Shown: in pieces, positions 54,209-62,319 of the stretch | Layout: each line of letters begins with the position of its first letter | Numbering within the stretch: position 1 is the stretch's first letter | Assembly: GCF_002105195.1 (NCBI RefSeq) | Contig: NZ_MUHU01000013.1 | Coordinates: 98,709-162,708, forward strand | Source of the DNA: Derxia lacustris | Lineage (GTDB): Bacteria; Pseudomonadota; Gammaproteobacteria; Burkholderiales; Burkholderiaceae_E | Direction: 5' to 3' | Length of the DNA stretch: 64,000 nt | Notes under the pieces: model-generated | What the model was told of the DNA's origin: nothing | What the model saw: the letters and a program-made list of their open reading frames with translations, nothing else | Databases searched by the model: none | Program-made: the position numbers and the translations under genes

Positions 54209-55996
54209 ATGCCCATTCCCGTACCGGGCGCGCACTACGCCGTGCGCATCCATCCCGCCAACCATGAACTCGACATCGAGCTGCGCCTGACCGGCCCGGC
54301 CGCCAGCGGCCGCGTCCGGCTCGAAATCCCCAGCTGGGTGCCGGGCGACTACAGCTTCGACAGCTATGCGCGCGACCTCTTCGATCTGGTGGCGCAGGAC
54401 GGCGCGACCGGCCGGCCGCTCGCGCTGCGGCGCGTCGGCTGGCAGGCCTTCGAGGTCGACGATGTCGAGGGCGATCTGCTGCTGCGCTATCGCGCCAGCG
54501 CCTGCGCGGTCGAGTTCGGCGAACCGGCCGGCATCGTCGACAGCGACTACGCCGTGCTGCTCGGCACGCGCTATCTGCATGTGCCGGCCTACGACGGCAC
54601 GCTGGAGGTGAGCTATGCGCTGCCCGACGGCTGGGACATCCACCATCCGGCCGGCGCCCGGCGCAGCGGCACGCGCAGCTGGATCTATCCGAGCTACGAA
54701 ATCCTGCTCGACACGCCGGTCGTGTTCGGCCATTTCACGCGCCTGGTGCGCACGGTCGCGGGCACCGACTTCTTTCTCGTGTTCGTCGACCGGGGCATCG
54801 GCTTTGCCGCCGGCGTCGAGCAGTTCGCCGACCGGCTGGCGGCGGTCGCGGCCGAATTCGGCCGCATGTTCGGCGGCTTTCCGTTCGAGAACTACAGCTT
54901 CGTGCTGACGCTCAATCCGCAGGCCGACTGGGGCCTCGAACACCTCACCAGCACCATGTGCGGCCTCGGGCCCGACGTGTTCATCCTGCCCGACCGCACC
55001 GCCAACGGCGTGCGCGTCTGCGCCCATGAACTCTTCCACGCCTGGAACGTGCGCCGGTTGCGGCCGGCGCCGCTCGGCCATCTGGCCTGCCGGCTCGAAC
55101 ACGGCGCCTTCACCGACGGCCTGTGGGTGGCCGAAGGCTTTACCCGCTACTACGAATTCCTCGCCTCGACCCGCGCCGGCGCCTACGACGTCGACCAGTT
55201 CTTCAGCGCCGTGGCCGGCTATCACAGCCATCTCACCGACCTGCCGGCCTACGGCCGGGTCAGCGCGACCGATTCCTCGCTCGCCACCTATCTCAACCAC
55301 GCCAAGTATCCGGGCCGCTGCAACAGCGCCATCGACTACTACGACAAGGGCATGCTCATCGCGTTCGACGCCGATGTCGCGCTGCGGCTCGGCGGCGCCG
55401 GCCAGTCGCTCGACAGCGTCTTCGCCAGCTTCTATCGCGAGTTCGCCGGGCGTGGCGCCGGCTATGCCAGCGCCGACATCTACCGCCATTTCGACGCCGC
55501 GCTGCCGGGCCTGGGCGAGCGCATGGAAGCGGCGGCCGCCGCGCCGGGCGGACTGCGCACGCTCGACAGCCTGGAGCGGCTCGGCTTCCGGATCGTGCGC
55601 GCCGAGCAGTCGCGGCTCGGACTGCTGTTCCGCGACGGCATCAAGGCCGACATCGACGATGTGCTCGACGACAGCCCGGCCGGCCGCAGCGGCATCGCGC
55701 CCGGCGACCAGCTCCTCGCCATCGACGGCTACGCCTTTAGTCCGCAGGCGCTGCAATGGGTTGCAAGCCGGTTCGCGCCGGTACGACTCGATCTGCTGCG
55801 CGGCCATCGCCGGCTCAGCCTGAGCCTGACGCCCGAGCCGCACACGGTGGCGACCGGGCTGGTCTGGAACGGCGATGCAAGCCAGGCCGAACGCATCGCC
55901 GGCTGGCTCGCCAGTCCCGGCTTCGCGCCGGCACCGGGCCAGCCGTTCAGCCTCGACTTCTACGAAAACTTCCACGGCGTGGAAACCGTGGTGTGA
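54209..55996 (+). CDS. M61-family metallopeptidase with PDZ domain
   Basis: A 595-residue peptidase of the glycyl aminopeptidase family. The N-terminal beta domain ends near residue 160. The zinc site HELFHAW begins at His273 and the third ligand lies in VAEGFTRYYE, about 37 residues later. A C-terminal PDZ domain (about 475-545) contains GIAPGDQLLAIDGYAF. No signal peptide is evident, so it is probably cytosolic. Known M61 enzymes remove N-terminal Gly or Ala. It starts 54 bases after the decarboxylase and is taken as the fourth cluster gene; a GC-rich palindrome separates it from convergent cheZ. Confidence 0.85.
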   Translation: MPIPVPGAHYAVRIHPANHELDIELRLTGPAASGRVRLEIPSWVPGDYSFDSYARDLFDLVAQDGATGRPLALRRVGWQAFEVDDVEGDLLLRYRASACAVEFGEPAGIVDSDYAVLLGTRYLHVPAYDGTLEVSYALPDGWDIHHPAGARRSGTRSWIYPSYEILLDTPVVFGHFTRLVRTVAGTDFFLVFVDRGIGFAAGVEQFADRLAAVAAEFGRMFGGFPFENYSFVLTLNPQADWGLEHLTSTMCGLGPDVFILPDRTANGVRVCAHELFHAWNVRRLRPAPLGHLACRLEHGAFTDGLWVAEGFTRYYEFLASTRAGAYDVDQFFSAVAGYHSHLTDLPAYGRVSATDSSLATYLNHAKYPGRCNSAIDYYDKGMLIAFDADVALRLGGAGQSLDSVFASFYREFAGRGAGYASADIYRHFDAALPGLGERMEAAAAAPGGLRTLDSLERLGFRIVRAEQSRLGLLFRDGIKADIDDVLDDSPAGRSGIAPGDQLLAIDGYAFSPQALQWVASRFAPVRLDLLRGHRRLSLSLTPEPHTVATGLVWNGDASQAERIAGWLASPGFAPAPGQPFSLDFYENFHGVETVV

Positions 55997-55998
55997 AC

Positions 55999-56022
55999 CC
56001 CGGGCCGGCGCGGCCGCCCGGG
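55999..56022. terminator. GC-rich hairpin between convergent M61 and cheZ genes
   Basis: CCCGGGC (55999-56005) and GCCCGGG (56016-56022) form a 7-bp stem with further pairing inside. There is no U-run on either side, so it is a weak bidirectional terminator candidate. Confidence 0.4.
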
Positions 56023-56036
56023 CGCGCGGCGCCGGC

Positions 56037-56777
56037 TCAGAAGCCCAGCGAATCCAGCAGCGAATCCACGTCTTCCTGGCCGTGCGCCACGTCGGTACGG
56101 GCCTTGTCGACCACCGGGCCTTCGAGGAACTCGGTCTTGGCCTTGGCGCGCTGCTCGGGCGGCGTGGTGTCGAGCAGCAGCTGCACCAGCTGGGTCTCGA
56201 TGTTGTGCGCCAGATCGGCGATCTTCTTGATCATCTGGCCGGTGAGATCGTGGAAGTCCTGGGCCATCATGATTTCGGTCAGCCGCTGGCGCGAGTTCTC
56301 GCTGTGCGTCTGCACCGCCACCGCAAATTCGTGCGCCTCGGTGCGCAGGCTCGGCACCTGCATCGTGCCGAGCTTGGCCGCGATGGCGACCGCGTCGGCA
56401 CCGAGCTGCTCCTCGGCCGCCATGCCTTCGTCCACGGCGCTCAGCACCCGGTCGGCCGCCTTGCCCGTGAGGTCGGCGATGTACGACAGCCGGGCTCGCG
56501 CATCGGGCAGCGCGCCCACGGCCGACTCGATGTTCTGGTCGTAGCCCAGTTCGCGCAGCGCATCGTGCAGCTTGCGCGTGAGCTGGCCGACGCGCACGAA
56601 CACGTCATAGCTGTCGCCGTTCTCGCGCGGCGCCGGCGCGGGCTCCTCGGCGGCGGCCGCGCCGGCCGGCGCGCTGGCGGGCTGGGCCGGCGCGGCCGGC
56701 GTCTCGACCTTCATCTCGCCGCTGGCGATCGCGTCGAACAGGGAATCGATATCGGTATCCACATCGTGCGGTGACAT
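56037..56777 (-). CDS. cheZ: Chemotaxis protein phosphatase CheZ
   Basis: A 246-residue cytoplasmic phosphatase of CheY-P. The long helical hairpin carries the active-site segment MMAQDFHDLTGQMIKKIA with the catalytic Gln after the H-D-L-T. The C-terminal tail QEDVDSLLDSLGF is the CheY-binding peptide. A Pro/Ala-rich stretch (about 26-50) follows an N-terminal DIDSLFDAIASGE motif that resembles the tail. It lies 15 bases after cheY. Confidence 0.94.
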   Translation of the reverse strand: MSPHDVDTDIDSLFDAIASGEMKVETPAAPAQPASAPAGAAAAEEPAPAPRENGDSYDVFVRVGQLTRKLHDALRELGYDQNIESAVGALPDARARLSYIADLTGKAADRVLSAVDEGMAAEEQLGADAVAIAAKLGTMQVPSLRTEAHEFAVAVQTHSENSRQRLTEIMMAQDFHDLTGQMIKKIADLAHNIETQLVQLLLDTTPPEQRAKAKTEFLEGPVVDKARTDVAHGQEDVDSLLDSLGF

Positions 56778-56792
56778 GCGACTCTCCCTGGG

Positions 56793-57188
56793 TCAGGCCG
56801 TGGCCTGGAGTTTCTGGATGATCTTGAGGATCTTTTCTTCGAGGGTGGCCTTGGTGAAAGGCTTCACCACATAGCCGCTGGCGCCGCGCTGGGCCGCGAG
56901 GACGATGTCCTCCTTCTTGGCCTCGGCCGTCACCATCAGCACCGGAATGTGCTTGAGGGCGGCGTCCTCGCGGATGTTCTGCAGCAGGTCGAATCCGTTC
57001 ATGTTCGGCATGTTGATGTCCGACACGACGAAGTCGAAGTTGCCGCCGCGCAGCTTGTTCAGCGCCACCGCGCCGTCCTCCGCTTCATCGACGTTGTTGT
57101 AGCCCAGTTCCTTCAGCAGGCCGCGGACGATCCGCCGCATCGTCGAGAAGTCATCGACGATGAGGAACCGCAGGTTTGTGTCGCTCAT
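56793..57188 (-). CDS. cheY: Chemotaxis response regulator CheY
   Basis: A 131-residue single-domain receiver. Acidic pair and phosphorylation site are in [12 protein letters not shown] and [17 protein letters not shown], with Thr in [12 protein letters not shown] and Lys in [15 protein letters not shown]. The ATG at 57188 is preceded by a GGGAG ribosome site; a TTG four codons earlier overlaps that site and is rejected. It binds FliM to change rotation direction. It has its own sigma28 promoter candidate in the motB-cheY gap, and no cheA, cheW, cheR or cheB lies beside it. Confidence 0.96.
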   Translation of the reverse strand: MSDTNLRFLIVDDFSTMRRIVRGLLKELGYNNVDEAEDGAVALNKLRGGNFDFVVSDINMPNMNGFDLLQNIREDAALKHIPVLMVTAEAKKEDIVLAAQRGASGYVVKPFTKATLEEKILKIIQKLQATA

Positions 57189-57216
57189 GTTCACTCCCAA
57201 GACAGGTGCTAATTCG

Positions 57217-57243
57217 GTTTCGGCACGGTGGGCGCCGACTTGA
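57217..57243 (-). promoter_or_regulatory. Sigma28 (FliA) promoter of cheY-cheZ
   Basis: Read on minus: TCAAGTCG (57243 to 57236), exactly 11 bases, then GCCGAAAC (57224 to 57217). It matches the flgM and fliC candidates in spacing and sequence. The cheY ATG is 28 bases downstream. Confidence 0.75.
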
Positions 57244-57298
57244 CACCGGCGGCCGCGCAGAGAAGAGGCGGGTTAGTCCCGCTGTTCGGACGACGGCC

Positions 57299-58312
57299 TC
57301 AGCGCCGTTCGTTGCGGGCCGCGTTGCGCGCGGCCTGGTCGTTCAGGCGTTCGAGCGGCGACATCTGCCGCCCTCCCGCCGCCTGGCGGTCGATGGCTTC
57401 CTGCGCACCGTCCGCATCCGACACACTGGTCTGGTTCTGCTCGCGGTTGTACATGCGGTCCACCGCGACCTTGTTCATCACGATGATCGAGATGCGCCGG
57501 TTCATCGGGTCGAGCGGATCGTCGGGATTGAACGGCACCGACGACGCCAGACCGGCGATCCGCACGATGCGGTCGGGCGCGATGCCGCCGACCACCAGCT
57601 CGCGCCGCGAGGCGTTGGCGCGGTCCGACGACAGCTCCCAGTTGCTGTAGCCGCCGAGTCCGCCGGCATAGGGCGAGGCGTCGGTATGGCCGAGCAGCGT
57701 GATGCTCTGGTCGACATCGTTCAGCACCGGCCCGATCTCGCGCAGGATCTCGCTCATGTACGACTTCATCACCGCCTTGCCCGAGTCGAACATCGGCCGG
57801 TTCTTGTCGTCGACGATCTGGATCCGCAGGCCCTCGGGCGTGATGTCGATCTTCACCTGGTTCTTGAACTCGGCCAGGCGCGGATTGTTGCCGATGGCCG
57901 CCTCGAGGTCGGCGCGCAGCTTGTCCATCTTGGCCGCCTCGGCGCGCTCCAGCTCGCGCTTCTCCTTGTCGAGCTCGCGCTTCTTTTCCTGCGGCGACAT
58001 GCCGCGCTTGACCTGCCCGGTCGACTTCGAAAGATCGGCGCCGCCACCCGGGATGACAGCGGTTGCATCGCCCGCGCCCGAGCCGCCCGCGTTCGCCACC
58101 TTGAGCGGATTGGCGAAGAAGTCGGAGATGCCCTGAAGCTCGGCCTGGGTCGTGGAACCCAGCAGCCACATCAGCAGGAAGAAGGCCATCATCGCGGTCA
58201 CGAAGTCGGCATAGGCGATCTTCCACGCGCCCCCGTGATGGCCGCCCGCGACCTTCTTGATGCGCTTGACGACGATGGTCGGCTTGGCCTTGTTGCCACC
58301 GGCGGAACTCAT
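57299..58312 (-). CDS. motB: Flagellar motor stator protein MotB
   Basis: A 337-residue stator subunit. The single membrane helix follows WKIAYADFVTAMMAFFLLMW, whose Asp is the proton-carrying residue. A Lys/Glu-rich linker and plug region precede the OmpA-like peptidoglycan-binding domain (about 155-290), with LGHTDASPYAGG and NRRISIIVMN. The extreme C-terminus is polar and disordered. Ten bases separate it from motA. The cheY promoter lies just after its stop. Confidence 0.95.
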   Translation of the reverse strand: MSSAGGNKAKPTIVVKRIKKVAGGHHGGAWKIAYADFVTAMMAFFLLMWLLGSTTQAELQGISDFFANPLKVANAGGSGAGDATAVIPGGGADLSKSTGQVKRGMSPQEKKRELDKEKRELERAEAAKMDKLRADLEAAIGNNPRLAEFKNQVKIDITPEGLRIQIVDDKNRPMFDSGKAVMKSYMSEILREIGPVLNDVDQSITLLGHTDASPYAGGLGGYSNWELSSDRANASRRELVVGGIAPDRIVRIAGLASSVPFNPDDPLDPMNRRISIIVMNKVAVDRMYNREQNQTSVSDADGAQEAIDRQAAGGRQMSPLERLNDQAARNAARNERR

Positions 58313-58322
58313 CGCGGCCTCC

Positions 58323-59174
58323 TCACTTCTTCTTCACATGGCCTTCGAGCTCGGCGAAGGTCGGGCGCTCGGTCGAGTACAGCACCTTGCGTCCGAACTC
58401 GACCGCGATCTGCGGCGCATAACCGTTGAGGCTGGCCAGCAGCGTGACCTTCACGCACTGGTACTGCTTGCCCTCTTCGTCCACATAGGCCTCCATCAGC
58501 GTGGCGACCGGGCCGACGAAGCCGTAGGACATGAGAATCCCCATGAACGTCCCGACCAGCGCCGCGCCGATCGCATGCCCCAGCACCGCCGGCGGCTGGC
58601 CGACCAGACCCATGGTGTGCACCACGCCCAGCACCGCCGCCACGATGCCCATGGCCGGCAGGCCGTCCGACACCTTGGTGATGGCATGCGACGGCACCAG
58701 CGCCTCGTGGTGATGGGTCTCGATCTCGTTGTCCATCAGGTTCTCGATCTCCATCGGATTGAGATTGCCGGACACCATGAGCCGCAGGTAGTCGCAGATG
58801 AACTCGATCAGATGGTGATCGGCGAGCGCCTCGGGATACTTCTGGAACATCGGCGAGGCGTCGGGATTCTCGATGTCGGACTCGATCGACATCAGCCCTT
58901 CCTTGCGCACCTTGCCGAGGATGTCGTAGAGCAGCGCCAGCAGATTCATGTAGTGCTCCTTCGACAGCGCCACGCCCTTGAAGGCCGCCGGCACCGCCTT
59001 GAAGGTGGCTCCCAGATGCTTCTTCGGCGTGCCGACCACGAAGGCGCCGGCCGAGGCGCCGCCGATCACCAGCAGCTCGATGGGCTGCCACAGCACGCCC
59101 AGATGGCCGCCCGACAGCGCGAAGCCGCCGACGACGCAGCCGATGATGATCACGTATCCAACGATGATGAACAT
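58323..59174 (-). CDS. motA: Flagellar motor stator protein MotA
   Basis: A 283-residue four-helix inner membrane protein forming the ion channel with MotB. The segment LLVIGGASAGAFVVGTPKKH is helix 2; GLPAMGIVAAVLGVVHTMG and ALVGTFMGILMSYGFVGPVA are helices 3 and 4, with the conserved Pro residues. The cytoplasmic loop has charged residues that contact FliG. No clear promoter was found between it and the flhC terminator. Confidence 0.96.
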   Translation of the reverse strand: MFIIVGYVIIIGCVVGGFALSGGHLGVLWQPIELLVIGGASAGAFVVGTPKKHLGATFKAVPAAFKGVALSKEHYMNLLALLYDILGKVRKEGLMSIESDIENPDASPMFQKYPEALADHHLIEFICDYLRLMVSGNLNPMEIENLMDNEIETHHHEALVPSHAITKVSDGLPAMGIVAAVLGVVHTMGLVGQPPAVLGHAIGAALVGTFMGILMSYGFVGPVATLMEAYVDEEGKQYQCVKVTLLASLNGYAPQIAVEFGRKVLYSTERPTFAELEGHVKKK

Positions 59175-59219
59175 GATGAAGCCCGTTATTCGGGTGGAAC
59201 GGTGCCGCGCGCGAGCATG

Positions 59220-59257
59220 AAAAAACGGCGCCGGCTTGCATCAAGCAACGGCGCCGT
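59220..59257 (-). terminator. Rho-independent terminator of flhD-flhC
   Basis: On the minus strand a 14-bp stem (ACGGCGCCG plus GCTTG arms at 59225-59238 and 59242-59257, two-base bulge, loop CAT) is followed by six T. It lies about 80 bases after the flhC stop and upstream of motA, so motA needs its own promoter or read-through. Confidence 0.88.
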
Positions 59258-59335
59258 CGGGCGGAAGGAAAGGCCGGGGTAATGGGCAGTCAGGCGGGTT
59301 CCAGGACCGGTGTTCCTTGCATTGGCCTGAGGGGC

Positions 59336-59929
59336 TCAGGCCTCGATCTCGTCATCGGGCAGCGGCAGCTCCACGCCCTGGGCGCGGGCCTGCTCGCGCT
59401 GGCGCGCGGTGCGCGCCGCCACGGTCTTGCCGGCGCGCGCCGGCGGATTGCACAGACCGCAGACATAGCCGTCGGTCAGGTCGTAGGCATGCACCACGAA
59501 ATGCCCGGCGCACTTGGTGCAGCCGGTCAGCCGCAGCATGCCGGCATCGACGAACTTGGTCAGGCGCCAGGCCCGGGTGATGGAGAGCACGCGCTCAAGG
59601 TTCTTGGCCTCGATCTGTTCGAGGTACAGACGATAGGCCTTGATGACGGCATCGATCGGATCGATGTCGGTCGCCTTGTTGAGGTACTCGTACAGGTTCA
59701 GGAACAGCGAGCTGTGGATGTTCGGCTGCCAGGTCATGAACCAGTCGGTGCTGAAGGGCAGCATGCCCTTCGGCGGCGACTTGCCTTCCACTTCCTTGTA
59801 GAGCTTGAGCAGCCGCTCGTACGACAGCTTGGTCTCGGACTCCAGCACTTGCAGCCGGGCACCGAGCTTGATGAGCTCGACCGCGCGCTGCACGTCGCGT
59901 GAATCGCCGATGATGCTTTTCCTGGTCAT
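59336..59929 (-). CDS. flhC: Flagellar master regulator subunit FlhC
   Basis: A 197-residue partner of FlhD in the FlhD4C2 activator. The start SIIGDSRDVQRAVELIKLGAR and ETKLSYERLLKLYKEVEGKS are FlhC signatures. Four zinc-binding cysteines are visible in LTGCTKCAGHF and GYVCGLCNPP. The C-terminus (about 165-197) is polar and rich in Arg/Glu. It follows flhD after 67 bases and ends at a strong terminator. Confidence 0.96.
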   Translation of the reverse strand: MTRKSIIGDSRDVQRAVELIKLGARLQVLESETKLSYERLLKLYKEVEGKSPPKGMLPFSTDWFMTWQPNIHSSLFLNLYEYLNKATDIDPIDAVIKAYRLYLEQIEAKNLERVLSITRAWRLTKFVDAGMLRLTGCTKCAGHFVVHAYDLTDGYVCGLCNPPARAGKTVAARTARQREQARAQGVELPLPDDEIEA

Positions 59930-59996
59930 GTTCTTTCCCTCCTGATTGGGCTCTTCGTGGGAGCGCGTTTCCGCGCGTTCCGGCGGCCTGCGGGAA

Positions 59997-60332
59997 TTAC
60001 TGGCGCGAGGTGGCTTCGGCGAAGTTCGACGCCATCACGATGCTGGCGTGCAGCGCATGGGCGCTGTCTTCGGTGGCGGCCGGCTTGTTGTGGCTGGTGA
60101 GCAGGTTCCAGACCATTTCGTCGTCGAAGCGGAAGCGCGACATCAGGGTGGCACCGCTTGCAACCTTGAGCATTTGCGCGGGCGTCAGCGAGTCGATCAC
60201 GCCGGCCACGTCCTCGGAGATGCCGAGGCGGTAGAGCGCCTGGGCCTTGTCGGCACGAATCAGATGCTGGGCCAGCATCATGTACGAGAGGTTCACTTCG
60301 CGAATCTCTTGCATCAGTTGTTCGGTGTTCAT
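59997..60332 (-). CDS. flhD: Flagellar master regulator subunit FlhD
   Basis: A 111-residue helical protein forming the FlhDC activator of early flagellar promoters. IREVNLSYMMLAQHLIRADK, then AQALYRLGISEDVAGVIDSL and QMLKVASGATLMSRFRFDDE match FlhD. The ATG at 60332 has a GAGGAG ribosome site seven bases upstream; an earlier in-frame Met would add 35 residues with no family match. A 530-base gap separates it from fliC and holds several operator-like palindromes. Confidence 0.95.
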   Translation of the reverse strand: MNTEQLMQEIREVNLSYMMLAQHLIRADKAQALYRLGISEDVAGVIDSLTPAQMLKVASGATLMSRFRFDDEMVWNLLTSHNKPAATEDSAHALHASIVMASNFAEATSRQ

Positions 60333-60863
60333 GCTGATCTCCTCGATGAAACAAACACGAAGGTGACGGCGTTTGCCGCGTTGCGTGCGCTGTGTGAATC
60401 GCACTTCCATGGGTACGCATTGTCGGCAGCGAAACATTGGACATGAATCCGAAACGCGCTGTATCGCGTGTACGAATCGGCTGGCGCCGGCGTGTAGGAA
60501 GTTGCCTTACACGCCGGGCCGACCACCGCTGCGCTGCCCTTGCTCCCAGCTACGGCCGATGGCACGGCGTCTTGAGGGCTGATCGCTCGAAAAGCTGTGC
60601 GAAATTTCTCGATTCCGCCGGCAGGGCGCCGGCGGCCCTGAAAGCGGTGCTGTCTTGCAAGACAGTCAGGCCGCACGAGTGCTGTTTTATGTGATTTTCA
60701 TCACACATTTCTCGCTCAAGTTCTGGCGCTTTTGCCGCTTTGCAGGAGCGGACTGCGGCTCCCGCTTGTCGCTGGCTCTCAAGTTTCGGGGCCGGGCCAC
60801 GTTAACTGGCTCATCGGCACACAACATCAACGTGCCCCAGACCAATCCCCAAGGGAGCCAGCC
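60333..60863. promoter_or_regulatory. flhD-fliC intergenic control region
   Basis: This 531-base gap has no gene. A Crp/Fnr-type palindrome, TGTGA-N6-TCACA, is at 60690-60705 (the same bases also read GTGAT-N4-ATCAC). A 16-bp perfect palindrome, CTGTCTTGCAAGACAG, is at 60650-60665. An inverted repeat GTGTAGG/CCTTACAC is near 60490-60511, and a GC hairpin (CAGGGC/GCCCTG) near 60622-60640. The fliC sigma28 promoter lies at 60779-60805. The flhD promoter itself could not be placed with confidence. Confidence 0.55.
60779..60805 (+). promoter_or_regulatory. Sigma28 (FliA) promoter of fliC
   Basis: TCAAGTTT (60779-60786), exactly 11 bases, then CACGTTAA (60798-60805). The -35 is very close to consensus and the -10 matches GCCGATAA at five of eight. 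The fliC ATG is about 58 bases downstream. Confidence 0.65.
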
Positions 60864-61724
60864 ATGCCCGCAGTCATCAATACCAACGTCGCCTCGCTCA
60901 GCGCCCAGCGTTATCTGAGCAGCTCGCAGATGTCGCTGAACACCTCGCTGCAACGTCTGTCGTCGGGTCTGCGCGTCAACAGCTCGAAGGACGACGCGGC
61001 CGGCCTGGCGATCGCCGACCGGATGGATTCGCAAGTGCGCGGCCTGACCGTCGCCACCCGCAATGCCAACGATGCGATCTCGCTGTCGCAGACGGCGGAA
61101 GGCGCGCTCGGCCAGATCGGCGACTCGCTGCAACGCATGCGTGAACTGGCGGTGCAGTCGGCCAACACGACCAACTCGTCGAGCGACCGCGACAGCCTGC
61201 AAGCCGAGTTCACGCAGCTGTCGAACGAAATCGACCGCGTGATCAAGAACACCAACTTCAACGGCACGGCCATCCTGCAGTACTCGGGCAGCATGGACTT
61301 CCAGGTCGGCGCGTCGACCGCGACCGACAACCAGGTCAGCATCACCTTCACCAGCGCCTTCTCGGCCCTGGGCGCGGTGTCGGGCATTGCCACCAGCGCC
61401 AGCGCCGGCCCCACCGGCGCCGCGATCTCGGGCGTGAGCGGCAACCTGGCCCTGAGCGCGATCAGCGCGATCGACGATGCGATCTCCGCCGTGAGCACGC
61501 AGCGCGCCACCTTCGGTGCGGCGCAAAACCGCTTCCAGGCCGTCATCAACACGCTCGCCGTGTCGAAGGAAAACCTGTCGGCCTCGCGCAGCCGGATCAT
61601 GGATGCGGACTACGCCTCGGAAACCGCCAACCTGACCCGCGCGCAGATCCTGCAACAGGCCGGTACCGCGATGCTGGCCCAGGCGAACTCGGCGCCGAAC
61701 TCGGTCATGAGCCTGCTGCGCTGA
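60864..61724 (+). CDS. fliC: Flagellin FliC (short form)
   Basis: A 286-residue filament subunit. [20 protein letters not shown] and [20 protein letters not shown] are the conserved N-terminal D0/D1 region, and the C-terminal one has [20 protein letters not shown] and [20 protein letters not shown]. Only about 70 residues of low-complexity Ala/Ser/Gly sequence lie between them, so the D2/D3 surface domains are nearly absent. An AAGGGAG ribosome site is present. It has a sigma28 promoter and is followed by a hairpin before flaG. Confidence 0.96.
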   Translation: MPAVINTNVASLSAQRYLSSSQMSLNTSLQRLSSGLRVNSSKDDAAGLAIADRMDSQVRGLTVATRNANDAISLSQTAEGALGQIGDSLQRMRELAVQSANTTNSSSDRDSLQAEFTQLSNEIDRVIKNTNFNGTAILQYSGSMDFQVGASTATDNQVSITFTSAFSALGAVSGIATSASAGPTGAAISGVSGNLALSAISAIDDAISAVSTQRATFGAAQNRFQAVINTLAVSKENLSASRSRIMDADYASETANLTRAQILQQAGTAMLAQANSAPNSVMSLLR

Positions 61725-61736
61725 TGATCGCGCGAC

Positions 61737-61763
61737 GACCCGGCGGTAATCGCCGCCGGGGTC
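61737..61763 (+). terminator. Hairpin terminator after fliC
   Basis: GACC-CGGCGG pairs with CCGCCG-GGGTC, with one bulged G and a short loop. No U-run follows, so it may act as a transcript stabiliser or partial terminator, fitting the high fliC demand. Confidence 0.5.
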
Positions 61764-61857
61764 ACTCCCCTCGCGCGAATGGCCGGTTCGGGATGGTTCG
61801 CGAGAACCGTCCCTGTTCGACCATCCAGCGTCACTCTCTCAAGGCAAGGTGAACGCC

Positions 61858-62283
61858 ATGATTCGCGTCGCCAACGACAGCAGTACCGCAGCGGCACTCG
61901 ATGTCGCGGCCACCGGGCAGCGGCCGACCGGCCAGGCCCGGGCCGCCCGCGACAGCGCCAGCAGCGCCCCGGCCGAAGCCACCGACAAGGCGGCCGCGAC
62001 CGAGAAGACCAAGGCTTCGGCCAAGGCCAAACCCGAGGACGTGCAGGACGCGGTCAAGAAGCTCAACCAGTCGCTGGAAGACAGCAACCGGCAGGTGCGC
62101 TTCGAGATCGATCCTTCAAGTTCCCGGGTAATCACAAAGATCGTCGACACATCGACCAAGGAAGTCCTGCGGCAAATTCCGTCCGAAGAAGTACTGCGGA
62201 TGGCAGAAGCGCTGAAGGGCAAGGACAGCTCGTCCTCCTCCAGCGGCAGCAGCGACATTCCGCTGGTACGCACGCGCGCCTGA
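61858..62283 (+). CDS. flaG: FlaG-family protein
   Basis: A 141-residue protein. An Ala/Thr/Lys-rich N-terminal half (probably disordered) precedes the FlaG domain: VQDAVKKLNQSLEDSNRQVR, then FEIDPSSSRVITKIVDTSTK and EVLRQIPSEEVLRMAEALK. FlaG proteins affect filament length in some species; the mechanism is not settled. The ATG at 61858 has an AAGGTGA ribosome site; a GTG three codons earlier falls within it. The C-terminus is a Ser-rich tail. It precedes fliD by 36 bases. Confidence 0.9.
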   Translation: MIRVANDSSTAAALDVAATGQRPTGQARAARDSASSAPAEATDKAAATEKTKASAKAKPEDVQDAVKKLNQSLEDSNRQVRFEIDPSSSRVITKIVDTSTKEVLRQIPSEEVLRMAEALKGKDSSSSSSGSSDIPLVRTRA

Positions 62284-62319
62284 CGGCGCTCAAGCAAGGC
62301 TTTTGGAAGGGTGGGAAGC

